The notes under the pieces are model-generated. The model worked only from the letters and a program-made list of their open reading frames with translations, was not told where the DNA came from and searched no databases. From assembly GCA_030632465.1 (NCBI GenBank), contig DAOVUR010000108.1, positions 1 to 6,679 of the forward strand: a DNA stretch of 6,679 bases, read 5' to 3'. This DNA is from a bacterium. Lineage in GTDB: Bacteria; Verrucomicrobiota; Kiritimatiellia; UBA8416; CAMZLY01. This document shows, piece after piece, positions 1 through 6,300 of the stretch. The position numbers were made by a program, and so were the translations under genes. How positions within the stretch are numbered: position 1 is the stretch's first letter; every line of letters begins with the position of its first letter.

Positions 1-2180
1 CGGCCACCTAGGAGCATCTCTTCTATGTGGGCATGTGATAATGGCTCTTGCTGCGCTACTACTGGCTGGGTGATGGTAGGTGGTTGAGCTATTGTTGGTG
101 CAGGAGCTACTGTTGGTTGCGGTGGTACAGGCTCAACTATTAGTTGCGGTGGAGTGAGTGTTTTGAATTTAATATCTAGGTCATTAATATTGTAGAAGAG
201 TTTGTCTGAGTGCATGAGTCTCATGCGCTCGATAACATTTTTAAGCTCGCGTACATTGCCTGGCCAGTTGTATTGTTTTAGTGCCTTCTTTAAATCTTCA
301 GTTAGGGTGGCGTGTGCACCAGTTTTACGGCCAATATCTAGAAAATGTCTGGATAGTTGTAGAATATCGTCAGGGCGTTCGCGCAGTGGAGGTAGATGAA
401 TGAGGAGTCTTTCTAGTCTGAATAGGAGGTCTTGCCTGAATCCGCCTGCTTTTGTTAGTTGTGTGAGATTAACATTAGTAGCGGCGATAATACGGCATTT
501 TGCTTGATAGGTGTTGGAGCTACCAACGCCACGTATCTCCCCTGTTTCGAGGACACGTAGCAGTGCGACTTGTAGTCGTGGTGATATGTCGCCGATTTCA
601 TCGAGAAAAATAATACCGTTACCAGCTGATTCGAATAGACCTTTAGTTGTTTTGTCGGCGCCGGTGAATGCGCCCCGTTCGTAGCCGAATAGTTCTGATT
701 CCAGTAGTGTTTCGGTGATCGAACTGCAGTTTACAGCAATAAATGGTGCTTTGCTACTGTTGGATGTGGCGTGGATTGCACGTGCGATAACTTCTTTACC
801 GCTACCAGTCTCGCCGGTGATTAGTATGGTTGCGTCGAGATTTGCAAATTTCTGGATAGTATCACGAATCTCTTTCATGGCTGAGCTGTTGCCGATTACA
901 GTGGTTAGGCCGTGCAGTTTTGGTGCTACTTTTTTGCTGTTGAGTGGTATCTTTGCTTTAAGAGGAGATTTGTGTGTTTTGGGTGCATTCTTTTTGCTGA
1001 TTATCTTGCTGGCTTTTTGGGTTAGACTTATGATTGTTCCGTGAGATAGCTCGCAGGCCAGCTGCATCTCGAAATCGAGTCTACCTGTTGCTTGATTCGA
1101 CTCTACTGCCTGTAGTAGAGATGCAAAGCGTACAGCAGCTAGTTTTGGGTTTTCTTCTAGTATTTCAGCGCGGGTAAGGAAGAAATCGTCAAGATAGTGT
1201 GTGTTACCGCGATTATGTCTGATTTCCATGAGATGACGTGCTGCTTCTGAATTGCCGGCAGCTAGTTCAGCGCGGATAAGGCAGAATGCGTCGAATGTAT
1301 CGCCAAGTATATGGTTGAGGTTTGCTTTTGCGGTTAGTCGTGCGAGTTGTAGTGCGTCATCGGTACGTTTTAAGAGGAGGCATTTTATAATGTCAGACCA
1401 GTCGTACTGTTTATTGGTTGTATTGATTTCTTCCATTACGGGGTGTTTACCGGTGGAGCTGGTGTGCATCAGTTTTAGTAGAGCTTTATATCCAAGTATT
1501 GGGATACGGGTTAGATCTAGTTTTAGTCGTGAGTTGGTGGCTATTTCTGGTAGTAAGCTGGATGCGTCTTGAATGTTGCCGCTTTCGACGGCGTTAACAA
1601 ACTGTATCATGATAATCTTCCCGATGGGGAAGTTGTCGTTACATTGCCAAGTTAGGTTCTTGAGTTGGGTTTTGCTATCGATGCCTCGTCCTTGCTGAGC
1701 CAGAAAGAGTGCTAGCTCCCAGATGTAGAATTTTCGTCTTGGTGAATGTTCGGGAACGAGCTCTATGATCTCTCTTAAGCTCTTTTCGCAGTCGGTTTTG
1801 TTGCCGTGTGAGTTGATAATGAGTGATTTTGAAAGTAGTATAGTTGCACGAATGGCGGGGTGAATATGTTCTGAGTCGATAGATTTAGCTCGTTGAAGTA
1901 CGGCTTCTGCTTCTGATAGGCGGTTGATGCGAATGTATAGTTCGCTCCAGCCAGCAAGCATAAGGAGCATAAGTTCAGGGTCGGCGCCTTTTGGAGATAT
2001 ATTTTCAGCTGCCTTAATGGCGTCGCGTGCGAGTCTTTTTCCTAGTAAGCATTCTTGTATCATGCGTATGGCTCTGTTCAGGTCAGGTTGCGGAGATGAT
2101 GTATGGATAGTGATATCGCGGATAGGTATATCGGTTGTGACATAGCGGTCTACTATTGGGTCATGTCTGTATTCTTCCAT
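1..2180 (-). CDS. Sigma-54-dependent transcriptional activator (AAA+ enhancer-binding protein) with TPR-like N-terminus, C-terminus cut off
   Basis: Proteins of this family hydrolyse ATP to remodel the closed sigma-54 RNA polymerase complex at -24/-12 promoters. The frame is open from the ATG at 2180 to the window edge: 726 codons and two bases, with no stop or frameshift. Residues 1 to about 387 are predicted helical and TPR-like, clearest at 69-102 (GWSELYIRINRLSEAEAVLQ) and around 296-320. A lysine-rich linker (388-423) precedes the AAA+ domain (about 424-670). That domain has Walker A GETGSGKE (456-463), the sigma-54 contact loop GAFTGA (503-508), Walker B IIFLDEIGD with D527/E528, FRQDLLFRL from 581, and WPGNVREL from 639. 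A proline-rich stretch (676-713) follows, then LSHAHIEEML, possibly the start of a Fis-type HTH; the rest is off-window. No receiver, GAF, PAS or FHA domain is recognisable. The start is supported by TAAGGC 8 bases upstream (2188-2193) and a sigma-70 promoter further up. The family call is secure; the signal sensed is unknown. Confidence 0.95.
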   Translation of the reverse strand, partial: MEEYRHDPIVDRYVTTDIPIRDITIHTSSPQPDLNRAIRMIQECLLGKRLARDAIKAAENISPKGADPELMLLMLAGWSELYIRINRLSEAEAVLQRAKSIDSEHIHPAIRATILLSKSLIINSHGNKTDCEKSLREIIELVPEHSPRRKFYIWELALFLAQQGRGIDSKTQLKNLTWQCNDNFPIGKIIMIQFVNAVESGNIQDASSLLPEIATNSRLKLDLTRIPILGYKALLKLMHTSSTGKHPVMEEINTTNKQYDWSDIIKCLLLKRTDDALQLARLTAKANLNHILGDTFDAFCLIRAELAAGNSEAARHLMEIRHNRGNTHYLDDFFLTRAEILEENPKLAAVRFASLLQAVESNQATGRLDFEMQLACELSHGTIISLTQKASKIISKKNAPKTHKSPLKAKIPLNSKKVAPKLHGLTTVIGNSSAMKEIRDTIQKFANLDATILITGETGSGKEVIARAIHATSNSSKAPFIAVNCSSITETLLESELFGYERGAFTGADKTTKGLFESAGNGIIFLDEIGDISPRLQVALLRVLETGEIRGVGSSNTYQAKCRIIAATNVNLTQLTKAGGFRQDLLFRLERLLIHLPPLRERPDDILQLSRHFLDIGRKTGAHATLTEDLKKALKQYNWPGNVRELKNVIERMRLMHSDKLFYNINDLDIKFKTLTPPQLIVEPVPPQPTVAPAPTIAQPPTITQPVVAQQEPLSHAHIEEMLLGG

Positions 2181-2187
2181 TTGTCGT

Positions 2188-2193
2188 GCCTTA
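2188..2193 (-). promoter_or_regulatory. Ribosome binding site of the sigma-54 activator
   Basis: Read on the minus strand, TAAGGC lies 8 bases before the ATG at 2180. It is a modest Shine-Dalgarno match, but no better start is seen: the in-frame codons for about 40 bases upstream contain no ATG, and the N-terminal sequence shows no signal peptide or missing domain that would need a longer frame. Confidence 0.55.
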
Positions 2194-2255
2194 TTGTTTG
2201 TTGTGTTTATTGGGAAGCTGAGGTTTAATACCCCGCCGCTTACCGCATCATGAAT

Positions 2256-2376
2256 TGTAGGGCTGGAACGGCTGAGGTACGATGCCTTCCAGCCAGGTCC
2301 GGCGGGAAGGTCTCGCAAGCTCAACCTGCCCGCATTGCTTCGCAAAGCGATGCAGGCGGGCCATTCTCGCCCTACA
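2256..2376. repeat. GC-rich 121-bp element with 18-bp terminal inverted repeats (MITE- or REP-like)
   Basis: The left end reads TGTAGGGCTGGAACGGCT. The reverse complement of the right end reads TGTAGGGCGAGAATGGCC. They match at 14 of 18 positions, including the first eight. The interior carries two hairpins: 2261-2294 (GGCTGGAA pairing with TTCCAGCC, extended by GGC/GCC after a bulge) and 2325-2360. Hand-counted GC is about 63%, against roughly a third in the adjacent spacer, and the strand skew of the surroundings is interrupted. The element has no coding capacity, so any mobility would depend on proteins acting in trans. No clear target-site duplication is visible in the flanks. It lies in the predicted 5' leader of the activator mRNA, 75 bases before the start codon. 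Copy number elsewhere in the genome cannot be seen, so calling it a dispersed repeat is inference from its structure. Confidence 0.65.
2325..2360. other. Strong 16-bp hairpin inside the inverted-repeat element
   Basis: Left arm CCTGCCCGCATTGCTT (2325-2340) pairs with AAGCGATGCAGGCGGG (2345-2360) around a four-base CGCA loop. Thirteen of 16 positions are Watson-Crick pairs. The other three are T-G, C-A and T-G on the plus strand; the C-A position becomes a G-U wobble in minus-strand RNA, which is the sense transcribed for the activator, while the other two become C-A mismatches. It has no following T-run in either direction, so it does not look like a simple terminator. It is more likely the core of the repeat element. 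Confidence 0.75.
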
Positions 2377-2388
2377 GTAAATAGATAC

Positions 2389-2408
2389 CTTCGGGGCTCA
2401 CCCCGAGG
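2389..2408. other. Short GC hairpin in the activator leader
   Basis: CTTCGGGG (2389-2396) and CCCCGAGG (2401-2408) form an eight-pair stem, including one G-T pair, with a CTCA loop. It would lie about 25-45 nucleotides into the transcript from the predicted minus-strand sigma-70 promoter. Neither strand shows a uridine tract after it, so an intrinsic terminator is unlikely. It could be a 5' stabilising stem or part of a second repeat adjoining the 121-bp element. Confidence 0.5.
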
Positions 2409-2438
2409 AGCACCACCCTTTATGTAATTAGTATGGGC

Positions 2439-2457
2439 GCATTATGGGGGCATTATG
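2439..2457. repeat. Paired 8-bp direct repeat GCATTATG over the sigma-70 promoter
   Basis: GCATTATG occurs at 2439-2446 and again at 2450-2457, offset by 11 bases, about one helical turn. The first copy contains the -10 hexamer of the minus-strand promoter and the second lies in its spacer. It could be a regulator-binding pair, or chance in a short AT-rich stretch. Confidence 0.4.
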
Positions 2458-2469
2458 TATATTTGTCAA
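2441..2469 (-). promoter_or_regulatory. Sigma-70-type promoter driving the sigma-54 activator
   Basis: Read on the minus strand, a perfect -35 TTGACA (2464-2469) is followed by exactly 17 bases and a -10 CATAAT (2441-2446, five of six matches to TATAAT). Transcription would start near 2434, giving a leader of about 250 nucleotides that contains the GC hairpin and the whole inverted-repeat element. The -10 lies within one of two copies of GCATTATG. The call rests on sequence match alone. Confidence 0.7.
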
Positions 2470-2515
2470 CTATTATTGTGAAAGTGGTAGTTATTAGTGG
2501 TTGATGGTTAATGAT

Positions 2516-2528
2516 TAATTGTTGGTGG
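2516..2528 (+). repeat. 13-bp direct repeat, copy 1 (upstream of the sigma-54 promoter)
   Basis: TAATTGTTGGTGG here is identical to 2649-2661. The copy begins 76 bases before the -24 element, a distance at which upstream activator sequences are often found. It adjoins an 11-base palindrome, TTAATGATTAA (2508-2518), which overlaps it by three bases. A role as an activator-binding site is speculation. Confidence 0.45.
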
Positions 2529-2591
2529 TTAGTTTAGTAAAATGGGTGTTAGGTGTGTGTGTTTGCTGATGTTTTTTGTTTGGTGATGATG

Positions 2592-2606
2592 TGGCACGGT
2601 TTGTGC
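2592..2606 (+). promoter_or_regulatory. Sigma-54 (-24/-12) promoter for the secreted-protein genes
   Basis: TGGCACGGTTTGTGC matches the sigma-54 consensus TGGCAC-N5-TTGC with a single mismatch (GTGC for TTGC). It keeps the invariant GG and GC dinucleotides with the required 10 bases between them (GG at 2593-2594, GC at 2605-2606). Transcription would begin near 2618, about 148 bases before the coiled-coil gene. The divergent neighbouring gene encodes a sigma-54 activator, which makes a functional site much more likely than chance and suggests that activator as its regulator. Confidence 0.8.
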
Positions 2607-2648
2607 GAAACTATACGGATATTATTGCGTGAGGTATGCAATAAATTA

Positions 2649-2661
2649 TAATTGTTGGTGG
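2649..2661 (+). repeat. 13-bp direct repeat, copy 2 (in the leader after the sigma-54 promoter)
   Basis: This TAATTGTTGGTGG is identical to 2516-2528, 133 bases away start to start, so the two copies bracket the sigma-54 promoter. It lies about 30 bases after the predicted transcription start. The region is GT-rich, which raises the chance of coincidence. Confidence 0.45.
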
Positions 2662-2750
2662 AGCAGTTCTTTATTGATTAAGAGTCAATATTGTGGCAGT
2701 ATTTACCACTTGTGTAAAACTATTGAATGCGCATGTTTTTAATGGCGTGT

Positions 2751-2757
2751 AAAGGGA
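2751..2757 (+). promoter_or_regulatory. Ribosome binding site that fixes the start of the coiled-coil protein
   Basis: AAAGGGA lies 8 bases before the ATG at 2766. The upstream in-frame ATG at 2727 has no purine-rich site before it and would put 13 extra residues ahead of a typical signal peptide, so 2766 is the better start. Confidence 0.75.
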
Positions 2758-2765
2758 TTGTTAAA

Positions 2766-3320
2766 ATGAAAAATATATTTATCTTTGTATTGTGCTTTTC
2801 TGTTCTATCAGGGTCGGTATTTGCTGAGTCAAAAAAGAAAGTGGAATTACAGAAGCGTGTCGCCGAGCTTACCGCGAAGAGGGATGTTGTGGTTGGTGAA
2901 ATGAATGTTCTTACTGCTGAGTATCGCGGTAATGTTAGCAAGATTGCTAAGATGAAACTTACTGCACGTGCTGGTAAGGATAAACGAGACAAGTACGATA
3001 AAACTGATGTTGATTCAAAGACTGCAAAATTAATAGATCGTTGTGTAGCGGCTAGAGATAAGCATCTAAAGCTTGAGGAAGAGTTACACAATCGTTTGGC
3101 AAAATCAAAAGAAGGCATTGCTCGTGCAGAGAAGTTTGATAAGGCGCTTGAAGAAGTTGTTGTGGTGAAGCAAGTGCAGAGCGAGCTAATAAAAAAGCGT
3201 GCTTTAGTAGGACAGGAAGTGAGGGTGGTTGTTAAGGAGCTTGATAAAGCTAGGTTGGAGCTTAAACTGCTTGAAGAGGCTGAAGCAAAGGCGTCTGAAG
3301 AAGAATCTAAAAACAAATAG
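2766..3320 (+). CDS. Exported, charged coiled-coil protein of unknown function (184 aa)
   Basis: I do not recognise a named family. The product begins with a standard Sec signal peptide, MKNIFIFVLCFSVLSGSVFA (1-20), with likely cleavage after residue 20 before ESKKK. There is no lipobox, so a soluble periplasmic or secreted protein is expected. The mature part is almost all Lys, Glu, Ala, Leu, Val, Arg and Asp, with heptad-like spacing of hydrophobic residues at about 22-64 and 88-175. A basic, polar break (about 68-84, rich in K and D) separates the two. This suggests a helical hairpin or a long coiled-coil dimer. One cysteine (C93) remains after cleavage. The overall look recalls periplasmic helical chaperones or adaptors such as Skp/OmpH, but no diagnostic motif supports that. 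It is the first gene after the sigma-54 promoter and is followed after 49 bases by the subtilase, so cotranscription is likely. It could act with the protease or its export; this is inference. Confidence 0.88.
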   Translation: MKNIFIFVLCFSVLSGSVFAESKKKVELQKRVAELTAKRDVVVGEMNVLTAEYRGNVSKIAKMKLTARAGKDKRDKYDKTDVDSKTAKLIDRCVAARDKHLKLEEELHNRLAKSKEGIARAEKFDKALEEVVVVKQVQSELIKKRALVGQEVRVVVKELDKARLELKLLEEAEAKASEEESKNK

Positions 3321-3328
3321 GGTAAATT

Positions 3329-3356
3329 TTATAAAGTGTTAACATTAACGTTATAA
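3329..3356. other. AT-rich imperfect palindrome between the two plus-strand genes
   Basis: TTATAA (3329-3334), GTTAA (3338-3342), TTAAC (3345-3349) and TTATAA (3351-3356) form an imperfect inverted repeat centred on CA at 3343-3344. The two-base centre and lack of GC argue against an RNA terminator. It could be a weak protein-binding site or simply AT-rich spacer before the subtilase ribosome site. Confidence 0.3.
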
Positions 3357-3361
3357 GGCGG
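3355..3361 (+). promoter_or_regulatory. Ribosome binding site of the subtilase
   Basis: AAGGCGG ends 8 bases before the ATG at 3370. The resulting N-terminus (MHKRIDR then a hydrophobic run) is a normal signal peptide with its basic residues in place; starting at the next ATG (codon 11) would remove them. Confidence 0.6.
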
Positions 3362-3369
3362 TTTAGCTT

Positions 3370-6300
3370 ATGCATAAAAGAATAGATAGAATCGCGGCAA
3401 TGCTGTTTGTTGCTGTATTACTGATTGGGTTTGGTGCATTTCAATTGCATGCGCAGGAGAATGTGGTTGACTGGGATACACTTGATGCGAGCACGGTTGT
3501 GCCGGGGGAATTGTTGGTTAAATTCAAGAAAGTTGGTAGCTCGCAAATTAATGCAGTAGCTGCGATTCGGGCTACTGCTCATGCTAGTGTGGGTGCTGAG
3601 TTGAAGCGTCGCTATCGTCTTATTGATTGGGATCAAGTTATTGTGCCAGCCGGCATGAGTCTTGAAAGTGCTGCCGCTATATATGCAGATAATCCGGATG
3701 TTGTTATGGTGGAGCCGAATTATATTGTGCATGCTGATGCAACGCCAAATGATCCTCAGTATGGTAGTCTTTGGGGAATGCCTCGTATTAAGGCGCCACA
3801 GGCTTGGGATATTACTACTGGCTCTACAGGTATTGTTGTGGCGGTTATTGATACTGGTATTAATCTGACACATGAAGATCTTATGGGTAATCTTTGGGGC
3901 AATCCTGGAGAAATAGGACTTGATACAAATGGGGTTGATCGATCGACAAATGGTGTTGACGATGATGGGAATGGTTATATAGATGATTTTCAGGGGTGGG
4001 ATTTTGCCAATAATGATAATGACCCGACAGATGGTCATGGTCATGGTACACATTGCGCTGGAACTATAGGTGGTGTTGGTAACAATGGTGTGGGCGTCGT
4101 TGGTGTGAACTGGAATGTTGGGCTTGTTGGTTTGAAATTTCTTACTGATTCTGGTGGTGGGGCTACAGCTGATGGTATTGCTGCTGTATTGTATGCTGCT
4201 GGACTTAGTCCGCAGATTAAGTTCACAAGTAATAGTTGGGGTGGTGGTGGATATAGTCAAGCTTTGAAAGATGCTATTGATGCTGCTGCGGCAGTTAATC
4301 AACTATTTATAGCTGCTGCAGGTAATGATGCTACCAATAATGATTCTTTACCGCACTACCCGTCTAATTATGATTCTCCAAGCATTATCTCCGTTGCCTC
4401 TATCGCTAGTGATGGTTCGTTATCTAGTTTCTCTAATTACGGTGAAGATACTGTTGATATTGCGGCACCTGGTAGCTCAATTCTTAGTTGTTGGGTTGGT
4501 AGTAGTAGCGCGTATAACACAATTAGTGGTACTTCTATGGCGACTCCGCATGTGGCTGGTGCAGCAGCGCTGATCTGGTCAGTAAACCCAGAATTAACTT
4601 GGCAGGAAGTTCGTGATGCTATTTTTAATAACGTTGCAGCTAATCCGGCATTAGTTGGTAAGATGACTACGGATGGTGAGCTGGATGTTCTTGCCGCATT
4701 TGAGATGGTTGTACCTGGTGATGATTATATTGCTGCTGGCGAGCCTGGAGTTGCGCCTTATACGCCTCCAGCCAAAATATATACATTGTATAATTATTCT
4801 ACAAGTTCGGAAACATGGTCGATTACGGTCAATGAGGCATGGTTAACTGTTGATCATGGATCGGTGACGATACCTGGTTTTGGTTCAACCAACATCGTGG
4901 TTGCTATTGATCAGGTTGTTGCGGCAACATTAACCGAGGGTGGCTATAGTGATACGGTTACATTTGTTAATGAAACAACTGGGCTTGGTAGCACGACAAG
5001 AAGCGCAGTCTTGCGTATAGGTGATAATTATAAGCTGGTGTCGTATCCTTATGCTTGGGTTGATCCTGTAAGTAATGTGCATGCTCAGGTTTATGCATCT
5101 GTTGGTCGGACTACGGCGCAATCTATACCGTTTACGTTCACATATTATTCTACAAACTATACAGATTTATATATTACTGATAGTGGGTTGGTTGGGTTTA
5201 TTGATAGTGGGTTAGATCCTAGCGATAATGATACTATGCCTTCGCCTGATCTGCCTAATGCTATTTTAGCGCCGTACTGGGATGACCTTGATGCTGGGGC
5301 AATGTATATCGGTACTGTTGGTTCTGAGCCTAATCGTGAACTTATAGTTTCTTGGGTTGATATGAGTCATGCTGATGATCCTGACGTAAAGTTTTCTTTT
5401 CAGACAATCATCAAAGAGGCCCCTACGCCTGTTGATATTAATGATATAGTTTTTCAGTATAAAGATGTTAGTCAAGATGAGGATTCTTATGGTGGTGGGC
5501 GTAGTGCTACTGTTGGAGTTGAGGATGACAATGGTGCGCTTGCACGTGTTTACTCTATAGATGGAGATATCTTATTGGCCAATGAGCAGGCGTTATTGTT
5601 TACAATGAATAGCGTGGTTGACACAAATCCGCCAGTTGGAAAGATTTCGGTTTTGAGTCATAACTCTACAAGTGTAAAGTTTGAAATTAGGTTTAATGAA
5701 GTTGTTACAGGGCTAGATTTAGCTGATCTGGTTGCTGTTGGAAATGCTGGTGGTATCACTGTTGATAGTTTAACGGGGAGCGGAGAGCGTTATCTCGTGA
5801 CGATGAGTTGGACTTCTGATCTTGGTTCGGTCGGTTTAGGTCTGAATGGTAGTGCGGTAGTTGACCTTGCTGGGAATGCAAATGGTGTGGTTGCTCCAGT
5901 TTATTACGTTATACCGATGTTTGGCGTGGCTTTTCATGATAATATGACCGAAGGTGTCAATGACTGGACTGCTTCTTCAGGAACTATGGGGATATTTATT
6001 CGTTATGGTTGGGAATGGGGCACGCCTACAGGCTGGTATGGTCCTACCGACGGTGGAAATTGCTGGGGGACTATGATAGATGGTCTTTATTCTAATAATA
6101 TGGATTCATCGCTGGAAAGTGTCTTGATCAGTGTGACCGATAATCCAGTGATTGAGTTTGATATATGGTTCGATACTCAGACTGGGTATGATGGCTGTTA
6201 CGTTGAGGTACATGATGGTTTAAGTTGGGTGAATGTAACACCGGGTGTTGCTTATCATGGTGACTCTTATGGGTGGTCTGCGAAGCAGATTGAGCTTGAT

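Larger units (their letters stand above)
2181..2765. other. Divergent intergenic control region (585 bp, no gene seen)
   Basis: This spacer separates the minus-strand activator from the plus-strand secreted-protein genes. It contains no convincing coding frame. It holds, in order: the activator's ribosome site and leader, a 121-bp inverted-repeat element, a short GC hairpin, a sigma-70 promoter on the minus strand, an AT-rich stretch of about 120 bases (2470-2590, about a third GC) where an upstream activator site would be expected, a sigma-54 promoter on the plus strand, and a leader of about 150 bases to the next gene. A small inverted repeat, TATTGA/TCAATA (2672-2677 and 2685-2690), lies in that leader. 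No tRNA, rRNA or CRISPR repeat was seen. Confidence 0.8.

Noticed and set aside
42..155. A CRISPR-like or tandem DNA repeat in the GTTGGTGG-rich stretch
   Set aside because: The repetition is degenerate, has no regular spacers, and is explained by the proline-rich linker codons of the activator.
715..1044. A 109-codon plus-strand frame with hydrophobic segments
   Set aside because: It runs antisense to the activator's Walker A region; the apparent membrane segments arise from complementing A/C-rich codons.
1252..1572. A 106-codon plus-strand frame
   Set aside because: It is antisense to the continuous TPR-like part of the activator and shows no family resemblance.
2256..2376. A tRNA or known structured RNA
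   Set aside because: The two hairpins do not form a cloverleaf with a T-loop GTTCRA motif or CCA end, and no known riboswitch core was recognised.
2325..2408. A rho-independent terminator
   Set aside because: Both hairpins are strong, but neither is followed by a T-run on either strand, and the next gene in each direction ends far away or off-window.
2690..2710. A second sigma-54 promoter at TGGCAGTATTTACCA
   Set aside because: The TGG half is present, but the GC dinucleotide is not at the required distance (CA instead).
2727..2765. An earlier ATG for the coiled-coil gene
   Set aside because: No ribosome site precedes it, and the 13 extra residues would hide the signal peptide that begins perfectly at 2766.
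2720..3316. A 198-codon open frame on the minus strand opposite the coiled-coil gene
   Set aside because: The product is Ser/Leu/Phe-rich without domain character. The plus strand has a clear ribosome site, signal peptide and heptad pattern.
3418..4302. A 294-codon open frame on the minus strand
   Set aside because: It lies wholly opposite the subtilase catalytic domain, whose triad is intact in the plus frame. Its product is low-complexity Ile/Thr/Ser/Asn, as expected from reading T/G-rich DNA backwards.
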